Assembly: GCF_963678635.1 (NCBI RefSeq)
Contig: NC_087066.1
Coordinates: 48,457,129 to 48,521,128 of the forward strand
Length of the DNA: 64,000 nt
Origin: Symsagittifera roscoffensis
Lineage: Eukaryota; Xenacoelomorpha; Acoela; Convolutidae
Reading direction: 5' to 3'
Below, one piece after another: positions 1 to 10,900 of the stretch. The notes under the pieces are model-generated. The model searched no databases and was not told the origin of the DNA. It saw only the letters and a list, made by a program, of their open reading frames with translations. The translations under genes and the position numbers were made by a program. Within the stretch, counting starts at the first letter, position 1, and each line of letters starts with the position of its first letter.

Positions 1-1700
1 TTATAGATTTCTTTTATTAGTGAGAGGAGGATTTCTGTGGAATTAAACATTGGTATAATATAGTCAACCTTTCTAAGATATATTAGGGCCATCCTATAAA
101 TGCTAGGTTTTCATTTTTTCTTTTTAAGACACAAAAATTATTGATAGGTGAAACATCTTGTGGGCAAAATTATTCTCTGTTTAGGTATTCATAGTTTTTA
201 ATGTCTTAAAAATATCCACTGTAATCTTGTCGGTAGATGTCTGAAAAGAAGCTTGCTGTTTCATCGAGTTTTGTAATCAATGAAGTTAGAGCGGTTGCCT
301 GATAAGTGGTATCCTGCATAAGGTAGTTTCAATCCAGCTAAAGCGAGATACTGTTGTAGTGTTTGTGTTCGCCATACACAATGTAGTTATTCTAATTCGG
401 AAAGAGACTGTTCATTGTGTAATCTAATTTCACATCGAGGTGAATGTCGTAGTGAATTGCGCCAAAATATGTGTTATTCACTAGTGATAGTTCTTTTAGC
501 CTGGCACCATCTTGATTTTTCCATGATTTTTTTAGTGTTAACGGGATGAAAGATGTTTTGTCTTCACTATTTCTAATTAGGTCGGTCAACCCTGCAATTA
601 GTTTGCCTGTTTTAATGTCGAAACGTTTTTCTTAATCGACAAAAATTTCTGAGTATAGTGTTCGGAAAAATGGTTTGGATGCTACTTCAGTGTCAGGGTA
701 AATTTTAAAACGTGTTTATTTATTTTCCATACCATGTATGTTTTCATACTGATTCGGGTTTGATCTTGTTCGGTCAGAGTTCATTTTATCAAAAAGTATG
801 GATTCTATAAATTAGTTTTTTTTAAAATTTTTATCATTCTTGCGTGAATTAGAGCAACTTGAAATGTGGTACTTGTGTCATCAGGGAACCAAAATATGGT
901 TGCCTGCGTTCGAGTGGTGGGATCGCAATATCCTTGATCATTTTTACAAGGCAAGCGAAGGCCTTGATATAATATTGTATCGTCTTTAAACCTCGTAATA
1001 ATTTTACTTTTCTAGCTCCTATTGAAAAACAATATTACTTGGTAGCCTAAATTTTTTGCGTCTGCTTTACAGTTTTACGAATCATTTATTTCAAAAAGAG
1101 GTATCCATTTTTTATCATGTATATCGTAGGAACAAACGTTTGCATGAGCCAAAATAGGGTAAGTTTTTGTCTAGTTGGAAATGACCTTGGTGGTGTTCAA
1201 TTTGTGCTTGATGTGCAGAGTCTGGAAAATTTTGAAAAGTTACTAACTTACGGTTTCCGTCTTTTTTTGTAATTACTTTAAAAAACTTTAGTTCAATTAA
1301 ACAATCTTTCGGTTGAAGATGGGAAGTTATTTCTAGGTAAAAGATTCGTGATCGAGTCTATTCTTGTGTCTGTTTAAAACTTGTGAACAGTGTACTTTCT
1401 TTTCAGAGAATTTTCCTGTGAATTTATAGCCTGTTAGAATTGTGACTTGAGCTTTGGAATAAAGTGTAGCTACAACAGTTGTTGATTCATATGTTTTTGT
1501 TCAGATTCACATTGTGTGACCTGTTTAGTTGCGTATTTATGTAGTGTTTTTGTTGGGGCTCTTCACAATCATAATGTATAACTAGGAGATCTTGTAGTCT
1601 TGTTCGGGGGGAGGGGTTTTTGTGATTTGCGGATTCAGGGTTTACTAAAAGAAAAAGGGCTTCTATTGAAAAACCTAATAAGAGATACATGTGTATGATA
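1..1700 (-). pseudogene. env remnant of copy A, cut by the window edge
   Basis: The reverse strand around 1,690 begins like the intact env: a hydrophobic leader, then the N-terminal block NPSPRT..QDLL..HYDCEE. Around 392-589 it encodes an ELSL.N.TYFG.IHYDIHLD.KLDYT block, which matches intact env near 47,470-47,560. Many frames are broken between the blocks. The C-terminal fusion and membrane part lies outside the window. Homology is judged by eye from shared residue blocks. Confidence 0.85.
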
Positions 1701-1764
1701 GTCCTGAAAAGGGATTATCAACAGTTATATAACCTATACCCTTTTTTTAATATCTATCGTATCT

Positions 1765-2830
1765 TTATATAAGTTCTATTGTGATAAATGGAGGGAGTAA
1801 AGATTGAGCGGTGATGTCTAGTGGCGACAATGGTAATGAATGATGTACCAAATTGTTTGATTTTAAGTTTTGTTGTGAAAGTAATTGGATGTTATGTTCT
1901 TGAATGTCCTTGTGAATATCGTATTGGTAATGTAGTCTGTTTAGTGCCCAAGTATAGAGTCGACTACTATCAAGGTGTTGTTCAAAATGTGGAGGAGGTG
2001 CTACCAAGGAGTTCGAATATAAGCGTAAAGGTAATTTTGGACCTTGTAGTTTAAGGTATCTGTCGTCTAAGTGTCTTGTAGAGTCATAGGTAAATGTAGC
2101 AGATGATGTTTGACCGGTGACTGAAGAAATTGATGGAAGGGATAATGTTTAATGTTTCTGGTGATGATAAGGTGGTGTCTGAAGAATTGTCTATTGGATC
2201 ATTCATAAAATTGTTTTCGCCTTGAGAAAAAGTTTGTGTCATCCACTTTGGAAGTCTTTGTGATGAAGTGGGGGGATTAAAGGATTAAAGGGCTTTTCAC
2301 GAATTAGTTCAGAAGTAGGCGTTGAAACCAAGATAATTTGACGGAACATTCGGGCTATTTTGTTGGAAAATGAATTGAAGTAATGTAGGGGTGCTTTGTG
2401 TTGTACTACAGGAAAGGTCTAGAGTGGTCGATGATGGTAATGAGGGGATATTAAATTTAACTCTTGGTATTCTTAGGTTGCTATTGCGTCGGAGGTGAAT
2501 AATTCGTCTATTTATTTTAGTTGCTAAGTTTTGGTTTTGGCTCAAATGTCTTGTTCTGTTAAGATCTTGTTGTAGTGAGGGTTAAATTGGTCCGCTTTGT
2601 GGTTCACTTAGCGGTGCTTGACGAATGGCTGGTATTAATGGTTCTGCTAATGATGCCTGTCTTTCTTCAAAAGTTTGGGGGTTTTCTACACACGAGATAC
2701 GAGTAAATTGTTGGGGTTGATTTGTTTGACTGGATGTAGGTGTTATTGGGGATCCTGAGATGGGCTTTTAGGTGGTAAATCCTCAATAGGGTTTGAATGA
2801 GCAGCTTTGAAACTTACTGTATATAAATTT
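1765..2830 (-). pseudogene. ORFX remnant of copy A
   Basis: This matches the AUG-less ORFX of the young provirus (45,116-46,249) in order and residues. Blocks include FEERQASLAEPL against FEERHTRLSEPL and RQAPLSEP in both. Further on come R.PRV.F.IP.SPS and a C-terminal block with WALNRL.Y..DIH.DI..HNIQ.L and NITAQSL.PPFIT in the intact copy. Stops interrupt it. Protein-level similarity surviving between such diverged copies indicates that ORFX was under coding constraint. Confidence 0.85.
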
Positions 2831-2839
2831 GTTTTACTT

Positions 2840-3260
2840 AAGTCTGAGTTCTTTATAATATACTTCAGCAAAAACAAAAATTAAAATTGTTGCTAATACA
2901 AAACCAATGACTGCTTTCTTTATATATTTATAAAGTGTCAAAATTAGAGAAGATAATTAGGCAAGAAAAATTACAAAAAAAAATTTAAAAAAAACTTTCT
3001 ACTTAGCATGCTTCGTATCATTTATGAAGTTTTTAGTATCGTATGTAATTAGATCGTCAATGGTTTTGGAGGCAGATATATAAGTCTGGATGAGGGAAAA
3101 AATTATAGATAGTGTACTAAAAATTAGAAAAATGACTACGATGAATTCTAAAAAATTGGTTATGAAAAAACACAAAGTTGAAAAAGTGTGTAAAAGAATG
3201 GAAGAAAGTTTGAAAATGTTGTTTTAATAATTTGTTCAACTGATTTCGAAGGAAGCATTT
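2840..3260 (-). pseudogene. Remnant of the two small membrane-protein ORFs, copy A
   Basis: T-rich in the sense direction, as expected for hydrophobic codons, and located between the pol tail and ORFX as in the young provirus. The start of the second small ORF is recognisable at about 3,013-3,023. The minus strand there reads TAAATGATACGAA, the same stop/start overlap as at 44,919 in the intact copy. Both reading frames are interrupted. Confidence 0.6.
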
Positions 3261-3879
3261 GAAAAATGAGTTGCCTTGCCAAAATAATTTTTATTTTTTG
3301 GAGTTGAAATCAAGTGAGGTTGCGTTGTTTGTTTATTTTTGAGAAATGGGTTGGGTATGAAGAGTTTTTGGTGATGGTAATTCTGGGTTTTTAGTTATTA
3401 AGTTTTTAATTCTTGCTTTTACTTGTGAGATGATTAGGGGCTTTTAGGAGGTAGAGTGTCTACAGTCTAAGTGATCAGGCTAAGTTTTGTCTTTAGACTA
3501 ATTTAACATTTTCCTTTTGGTGATATTTGGTGTACAAAGTGAGACAATATAGTTAATTTTTGTTTTGATCAATAGACGAGGGTTGTTACTTTCATACGGT
3601 ATTTCTTTAAATTCACAAATATGAAGTTAGTGCTTATTTATGACCTGGAGGTTTTGGACTTAGAGATATAGATCTGGTTGAGGTTGGAGATATATCATCT
3701 ATTAGTAGTGGTGGTGTTTGAACAAAAACTCTAATGATATCCAGTGACTTGATTAGTTTGAAAAGACAATGAGTATATGTGTGATGGAATTTTTTTTTTA
3801 GACGAATACAAATTATATTGATGTTAATCATTAATCGGAGAACTGTTGGAAATCTACTATTAAAAATTTTTAGGTTGTG

Positions 3880-5908
3880 GAAAAAAAACTTTATGATCTG
3901 TGCTCGATCAATTTCTGAGTCGAAATGATTAGCGTTGTTGTGATTTTTCTTTTATTTCAGAAATCAGAATTTTTTCTTGCGTTTTGCACTTAGTTTTTTG
4001 TTTTTGAACTATTTGTTTTGGAGATTTTCGAGACTTTTGTTTCGGAACTATTTGGGGTGATTGTAGTACGGGATGGAACTTTCAAGATGTTTTTTGATCA
4101 TTAGTTTTCTTTGTTTTGTGAACATTGTGTAGTCCTGTAAAGGATTTTGATTGTATTAGTTCACGAAGGGCGTACTTTTTTGGATAGAATGATAAAAGAT
4201 TATTTTTCTGCTATAATTTTTTTTATTGTGGTCTGTTAATTTATATGTGACGTTTGTGGGTTTTCAATAACTTGATACTGTCCGTTTTGAGTAGATTGTA
4301 ACTGTGTTTGAGATTCTTTTTCCAATTATAAAATTTGGAGTCAAAACAAATGTTCTTTTTTTTAGGCTGGATGCTGGCGTAAAGCGTGAATTTATCTTGG
4401 ATTGAATGATTTGTCTTTGTCAATTTTTATTTAGAACTTTATGATAAATTTCATTATGTTTTCATCTCTGTTTAGAATCCTTTCTGTGTGGGTTGCAGAG
4501 CTAATTTCTGTAATTGCTGACGGTGAAAATGATCTTCGTCATGATTGTGAGGTGGTAAGTTATGACAAATTGAATCTTTTGTTGGTTGAAAAAAAAACCA
4601 TGTGCGTTTTTTGATGAATATGCTATGAACTTTATAGAATTCTGTGGTTTTTGGTTGAAAAATTTTTCATACAGTGTGTCCAAAATTTGTTGTAATATGA
4701 GAATTATATTCTAAAGGGAATAATTTTTATTGTTTCTGTTAATTTTAATTTTACTAGGGAATGGTTCATGGCGTCGACTAAACCGTTTGTCCATGGGGCA
4801 TGTGATGTTTTATGTTTATGTCTGATACAAAGAAGATGGCATAATGTAATAGTTTTGTTGTTTTTAAATCCTGTTACATTGTCTGTGACAAGGATTTCAG
4901 TTGGTCCAGTTTTTGCTATCCAGTTTTCCTAAAGTGTCGTGTATGCATAATAAGCGTTACAATGGTGTACACGATTGAGTGCTACATAATGTGTAAATAC
5001 ATCTGCTTTTACCAATATACAGGAATGTTATTCTGAGGAGGGGGATATAGGTATTTTTGTATCAAACGAGATTCTATATTAAAGTATAAAATTTCTCCTC
5101 TAAAAGTTTTTTTTTTTGCAAATTGTTTTTGATGTGGAAAGGGTTTAAATACTCGGCAAGTAACACTGCCGTTGCAAGGTATTTTTATCCAAATTGGTGC
5201 AAAAATTTAAATTTTGAGTGAAATTGGAAAAAATCTTTTGTGATCCTACATGTCTTATTGTATTCAACGAAAGTGATATGTGAAGTGCTATGAAGATGAG
5301 ACTAATGATAAACAGGGTAATTTTTTGTTTCAAGGTAATGGTATTCTAAGATGTCAGTATTTTCATATAGTGTCGTATACTTAAATTCGCGGAATTTTCG
5401 GAGTAGGATTTCGAAATCCTAAAAATGTGATATCGGCTTTAAAGTCTTTTGTTTTAAATTTCTGCCATGATTTAAGTTGTCTGATAACTAAAGTGTAATG
5501 CTTCTGGGGGAAAAATAGTTTGAATTTCGTTCTTTGATAGAGTTTCATTATCTAAAGGTTTTGTTGATTGTGTCTTTTTGACTTGATTTGGGAGGGTCGG
5601 ACAAAATTATTCTGTCCGTGAGGTCTTCTTTTTCTACTAAAGGAAATTATTAATTTTGTTGTGTTTTTTGTTGATGAGTTTTCAGTTGTGTGTTATTTTT
5701 TATCAATGATGAAGATGGTATTGGTTTAAATACATCTTTATCTAATATATCTACTTCGTAGAGATTGTTTTGGCAATCTAGATATAGTGGAAATAGTTCT
5801 AACGTAATTCTCTGTTTGGTATCGAAGTCAATTTTTACTGCGTATTTACATTCTAATCGTGGTGATGTTCCCTTTTTTGCGAAAATTTTTCGTTTTTTTC
5901 TGTTAAAA
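3880..5908 (-). pseudogene. pol remnant of copy A (end of RNase H region, integrase, C-terminal tail)
   Basis: Blocks on the minus strand match intact pol. SPRLECKYAVK and FPLYLDCQNN.YEVD..... lie near 5,700-5,880, the integrase zinc-finger region near 5,145-5,333, FNQKP and KNAHG near 4,500-4,683, and PKKYALREL with SFTGL near 4,110-4,190. The catalytic core is broken by stops. The stretch 3,260-3,880 corresponds to the non-coding pol-to-membrane-ORF spacer. Confidence 0.85.
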
Positions 5909-6099
5909 GGATTCATGATCAAGTTAGTTTTTATTGCTGTTTGAAACTTGTGAACAACTTACTTTCTTTGCTGAAAAATTTTGGCGGTAAATATATTTCT
6001 AGTTACAGTTGTAGCTCGGGATTTTGAGTCAATTGTAGCTACTATAGTTGTTGATTCAAGGTCATGTGGTTCAGATTCGCATTGTGTTACTTGATTAAT

Positions 6100-6897
6100 T
6101 CCTGTTTGATTTATCAAACAGGTATTATGAAAACGATTTTTTTTTCAGATGAGATCTGGTTTTTTTTTTTTTTTTTTTTTTTTGAGACGGTTTTCGAAAA
6201 ATTCGCTTTCCCAAAAAACTACTCGTCAAATTCTCATAAAAGTGATACCAATGGATTCAGTAGCATTTCACCTACCTGCTTGCATAAAATTTAGGGCAAT
6301 TTTTACCCTACCCCACCCCCTACGGTCTTAGAAAAGCTTCACAACTCGGTTCTTTTTTCACTTTTTGCCCATTTTTTCGGAAATTTTCAATTTCCTCAAA
6401 AACTACCCGTCCAGATTTGGGATTAAGAGTTTAATCGATAGACCAGGTTGTAGGAAACTCCCATGCACAAGCGGTTGGTCCCTAATTTGCTTAGGGGAAG
6501 AGCTATAGACTTAGGAAAAGTCACTTTTTTGATTTTTTTGCCTATTTTTTCGGAAATTATCGATTTTCTCAAAAACTACCCTTCCAGATTTGGAATTAAG
6601 GGTTTAATCGATAGACCAGGTTGTAGGAAACTCCCCCGCACAAGCGGCTGGTCCTTAACTTGCCTAGGGGAAGAGCTATAGACTTAGGAAAAGTCACTTT
6701 TTTGACTTTTTTGGCCTTTTTTCAAATCTTTCCGAGTTCCTCAAAAACTACCCATCCAGATTTGGGATTAAGGGTTTAATCGATAGACCATCGAAGGGCG
6801 CTATCGACTTGAGAAACCTGAAATTTTAAAACAATTTTAGAATAATCAATATTAAAATAATCAAACAGGTCTCTCCAGCTTTCAGCTGGGCCCCTAG
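6100..6897 (+). mobile_element. Helitron/HINE-like non-autonomous element
   Basis: It starts TCCTGTTTGATTTA and carries the inverted counterpart AATAATCAAACAGG near its right end (subterminal inverted repeats). It ends with the hairpin CCAGCTTTCAGCTGG, a short spacer and CTAG followed by host T. Inside are a 24-base T run (6,160-6,183) and a minisatellite of about 172 bp. Subterminal inverted repeats, a central minisatellite and a 3' hairpin are the hallmarks of Helentron-associated HINE/DINE elements; CTAG is the canonical Helitron end. The env frame resumes on both sides, which fixes the boundaries. No transposase is encoded. Confidence 0.75.
6210..6830 (+). repeat. Minisatellite of about 172-bp units
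   Basis: The phrase CTCAAAAACTACCC begins units at 6,395, 6,568 and 6,740 (periods 173 and 172). A more diverged unit starts near 6,210. Each unit continues with GATTTGG.ATTAAG, a TAATCGATAGACCA block and, in two units, CACAAGCGG.TGGTCC. It is internal to the HINE-like element. Confidence 0.85.
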
Positions 6898-7199
6898 TTT
6901 CGTATTTATGTAGTGTTTCTTGTTGATCAACTTCACAATCTAAAAATGTAACAAAGAAGTCTCGTGGTCCTGTTTGGGGGGAAGGGTTTGGATGCGGTAT
7001 GGGTTCTAGAAAAACAAGTGAAGAATTGGTTTTGATTAGAAAAACTTTTAAAAGATTTATGTGTATGATAATCTTGAAAAACGATTATAGAATGTTATAT
7101 GGCCTTTTGTCTTTTTTTTGTGTATCTATCGTATTTGAAGATAAGTTTTGTTATGATGAATGGAGGGGAGAAAGATTGAGCTGTTAATTTTGGTGGAGA

Positions 7200-7765
7200 T
7201 AGTGGTAATGATTGATGTAATAAATTAATTAATTTCACTGTTATATCGATTTTATGGGCTTAGTTATGCTGGGTAGGATTTAGATATTTTGTTCTTGAAT
7301 GGACTTGAGATTATCGCGACCATTTTGAAGTCTGTTGAGTTCCCAATTATGGAGTCGACTGCTATCGAGTTGTTGGCCAAAAAGGGGAAGAAGGTCCTAC
7401 AAAGGAGTTCCAATCTAAGCGTAAGGTTGTAATTGTACCTTGCAGTTCACAATATCTATCCTCTAGTTGACTTGGAAATCTTGTAGGGAAGGTAGTTGAT
7501 GGTATTGACCTGTGATTGAAGGTGTTAATGGTAGTGACATAGTTTCTGGCAATGATAAAGAGGTATCTGATGAAATGTCTTTTGGTTCATTAACTGAGTT
7601 TGGTTCAACTTGAGAAAATGTGTGTGTCATCCAATGTAGAGGCCTTTGTGATGAAGTAGGGAGGTTAAGAGGATTTTCACAATTTTTTTCAGAAGTAGCT
7701 GTTGAGCCTAAATAATCTGATGGAGTAATTGATGTGTTTTGATGGGAAATACAGGGCATTGTTTT
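7200..7765 (-). pseudogene. ORFX remnant of copy B
   Basis: An open minus-strand stretch at 7,463-7,759 matches intact ORFX. It has SDYLGST.TSE in both, an ENPLNLP against ENPFNPP block, then THTFSQVEPN against THSFTQGEPN and LSLPETMSLPLTPSI against SLPETLSLPSTPSI. The right end (about 7,765) jumps directly into pol integrase sequence. The pol C-terminus and the membrane ORFs are therefore deleted in copy B. Confidence 0.85.
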
Positions 7766-7769
7766 GTAT

Positions 7770-10700
7770 TTTAAAAATGTTGAGTGAATTTTGATCTTAC
7801 ATGTCCTTTTGTATGCAAGGAATGTGAAATAGGAAATGCAAGTGAAATTAAACTAAGTGGGAGATTGGGTAATTTTGTTTCAAGAGAGTGATATTCCAAG
7901 AGGTCACTGTTTTTTTTTTCGTCGTACTAAAAAAGTTCCGGAAGTATCGAAGTAACGATTTAGTTGCTACTATCAGGTCTTATTGGTATTGTTTCATATT
8001 TCTGCCATGATGTAAGTTGTCGGATAACAGGGTCAAAATTTTGGTATTCTTTTTTATATAACGGAAGTGTCATTGTTTCTGTGTTTGGGAGAAAAATATT
8101 TTGAATTTCCTTTTTTGAGAGAGGTATATTATCTAAAGCATCTTGTAAATTAAGTATCTTATTGGTTTTTTGATTATTGTATTTTTTGGTTCAAATGGGG
8201 GGGGGGGCTGGAAAATTTATCGTTTTTGTTAGGCTTTTGTTTTCCATTAATTGGAATCGGTTATTCCGGCGTGGTTTTGTTTAAATTTTTTTTGTTTTGT
8301 ATTTTTTTATCCATGATGAGTATGGTATTGGTTCAAATGTTTTTTTTCCTAATAATTCTACTTCATAGTGGTTATTTTAGCAATCCAGATAAAGTGGGAA
8401 AAGTTCTAAGATATTTATTTGTTTAGTATTAGGGTCAGTTATGACTGCATATTTTACTTCACATTCTAGTCGTGGTGATGTTTCGTCTTTTGCGAGGAAG
8501 AAATTTAATTTTGTGGTGGTTTCTTTACAGTTGTTTTTCGTGTTACCAGCTCAGGTGGTGTGTTTAGGCTAAGTGTGTCTGGTAAAGCAAGTTTTTTGCC
8601 TGCTAATCAAGCTATATGTTTTTTTTGGAATTTTCATTAAAATGAGTTGAAATCTATATATTCTATGGTTAGGATAAGAGTACTGTGTAAATAGAAATAT
8701 TTTTACTTCATGATCTGCAAATAAAACTGTTGGATCTTTTGATCCTTGATCCAATAATTAAGAATTCATATTCTGTTAATGTACATATGATGGCTGTTCA
8801 TTCTTTCATAAAAGTAGAGAGTCTGAGTTCTGGTTGTGTGAAAAGTCTTGAGTTTGCTGATATAAGATTTATTTCATTAGTGCCTTGATGAGATTGTAAA
8901 TGTGCTGCGCCCATTTCAAAATTGAAAACCTCGCCTATAGCGTAAAATGGTTGGAGTTTCATTTGACATTTGTTCTGTTAGAAAGGTTTTATTCTCATCG
9001 AAGGTCCATTCAAAACTTTTTTGACATTTGTTCTGTTAGAAAGGTTTTATTCTCATCGAAGGTCCATTCAAAACTTTAAATCTTTAAATGTTGTAGAATG
9101 GTCTGAGTTATAGTTACATTTTATAATTAAATTGAACTAAATGTAAAACATTCCAAGTAACTCTTAAATTTTTTTTAGATGGTGGTTGGAATTTCAAAAT
9201 TGCATCGATTCGGGAATTGAAAAGTTTTATTTTTAGTGCCTTCAATTATATGACCAAGGAGTTTTTCACGAGTGAGATAAAAATATGATTTATCTGGGGC
9301 TGCTTTCTTGTTTTTTTAAAAAGGTTTGGTGGTTTTTTTCGAAACTTCAGAAAATTTTTGTTTTGGTTTGTGATTGTATGAAATTATCATCGAATTATGT
9401 AATGAAGTTCTTACTTAAAATAAATAGCCTAAAAACTTTACTCATAAAAGCCGAAGAGCTGCTGGTCCTATTGATATGTCGTAAAATAGTCTATTAAAAT
9501 TGTATTGTTGATTTTCTATAAGAAATTGTGTCAGTTGACGGGGTTGTTTGTCTAATGGCATTTGATTATATGCACTATTCATATCTGCGGTGGTATAATA
9601 GTGTCCAATTAATTTCGCTAGTTTTATTTGCTTGGTTTTGTGGGGCCAATTGCATTTTGATTCGTCAATTAGAAAAATTAAATATCGTGAATCTAGAACG
9701 ATTTTATGTGATTCTCCTTTACTCTTTTAGCGAGAATGAAAATTGGATTAATGAATATGTTTTCTTTGGGAGATATTTTGTCTTGCAAGTGTATTGACAG
9801 TTTAATTGTGCGTTATTTCTTGAAAACTGAATCGGTTTCAAGTGGAAAGTGTAGTGGTGAATGTACTTTCCATTTATTGAAAGTTAAAATAATTGAAAGT
9901 TAAAATGGTCAGAAATGGTTGTTGTTCATCTGTATCTTTTGAGATTTGAAATGATGGTTTAAATAAAAGCTCTTTGTGAAATAATCATCTGCGCTTCCTT
10001 TCAAATCTTTTGTATTATTAATTTATTAATAATCGATAGTTTTTCATAAATGGTTGTTGATTGACAAATATCTAGTAAATTTAAAACATTATTTACTCTA
10101 TATGTTCCTTCTTGTGCAGAGTGAAATGATTGATTTGTTTGGCAACATCCTAGCACTCCTAAAGAATGTGTAATTTTGTATCGTAAATTATCAAAAACGT
10201 GTAATGTTATTATCTCTGTAATGAATTTTTATCATACTTTATAGAAAAAATCTTTACTCTAAATTTTTTTATGTATTGCTTTGAATTCAAGGTCAGACAT
10301 ATATAGTTTCTGTGTCTTCTGATTATTGGTTTTTTGATGATTTTGGTTGATGAAAAAGTCAAGTCCTGTGAGTGGTTTCAAATGTTTCCTTTGCTGATTA
10401 TGTATATTTAAAAATTATAAAAAAATTGGGGTTTCTTATTTAATCTTTGAAAAAAATTAGAGATGTTTTATTGAGTTTTGTATTTTGTCTTTGATTTGCA
10501 GTTTAGTGTTTAGGATGTTCATAGTTGGCTTTGATATTGCAACAAACCTTATTCCAATTATATAGCGTTTAATATCTGTTATATGGAGTATTTGTTTGAA
10601 AAGTTTTAGTAAAATTTTAGTTTGTTCCATTGTTCGAGTTGATATAAGTAATAATTGGATCTTTCCATAGTTTGTATAGTTTGTTAAACATATGCCCTGT

Positions 10701-10900
10701 GCAGTGGCTAAAATAATGGAAGTTTTAGAGGGAAAAAGTTTTGTGTTTAGATTATGAATTTCATTCCATGTAGCATTTTATGAGGAGTGTAATTTGTGTT
10801 TTTTTGATTGTTTCTTGGCTGTTGAGGTTCTGAATTAAGATAATCAAACTGGTAAATATTCGATTCAATCAGTGTTACGTATTTATATTATATCCTAAGC
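7770..10900 (-). pseudogene. pol remnant of copy B (protease to integrase zinc finger)
   Basis: Minus-strand blocks match intact pol. Near 7,790-7,900 is the integrase zinc-finger approach. At 8,569-8,754 is RNase H, with PTVLFADH and NHRIYRFQLILMK against PTVLFTDH and NHRVYRFQLILMK. Near 8,963-9,080 is an FEW block followed by LTEQ; further blocks run through RT to the protease region near 10,600-10,750. It has many stops. The protease DSG codons are not recognisable. Confidence 0.8.
8963..9078 (-). repeat. 58-bp direct tandem duplication within pol remnant B
   Basis: The same 58-base unit begins at 8,963 (TTGACATTTGTTCTGTTAGA...) and again at 9,021, with no visible difference over the shared length. 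It duplicates the codons around the FEW...LTEQ part of the pol region and postdates inactivation. Confidence 0.9.

Larger units (their letters stand above)
1..5908 (-). mobile_element. Old copy A of the env-bearing gypsy-like LTR element (5' truncated)
   Basis: Degenerate minus-strand relative of the young provirus at 33,764-52,685. Reading right to left it holds the end of the RNase H region, integrase, the pol tail, the small membrane ORF pair, ORFX and the N-terminal two thirds of env, in the same order as the young provirus. It runs off the left edge inside env. It carries many stops and frameshifts, so it is a fossil. Its right end is fused near 5,908 to env sequence of copy B. No LTR of this copy is visible. 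Confidence 0.85.
5910..7190 (-). pseudogene. env N-terminal remnant of copy B, split by a HINE-like insertion
   Basis: Minus-strand sequence at 5,910-6,098 and 6,898-7,190 together corresponds to the first part of env. The piece GTATTTATGTAGTGTTT is shared with copy A near 1,535 and with the reverse complement of 46,375-46,390. The insertion at 6,100-6,897 interrupts it. The left end joins pol sequence of copy A at about 5,908, so the remainder of env is missing. Confidence 0.8.

Noticed and set aside
6064..6331. Short plus-strand frames encoding a poly-Phe run
   Set aside because: They arise from the 24-base T run inside the HINE-like element.
6395..6830. Regular repeats considered as a CRISPR-like array
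   Set aside because: Units of about 172 bp without short spacers, inside a transposon in a eukaryotic genome; it is a minisatellite.
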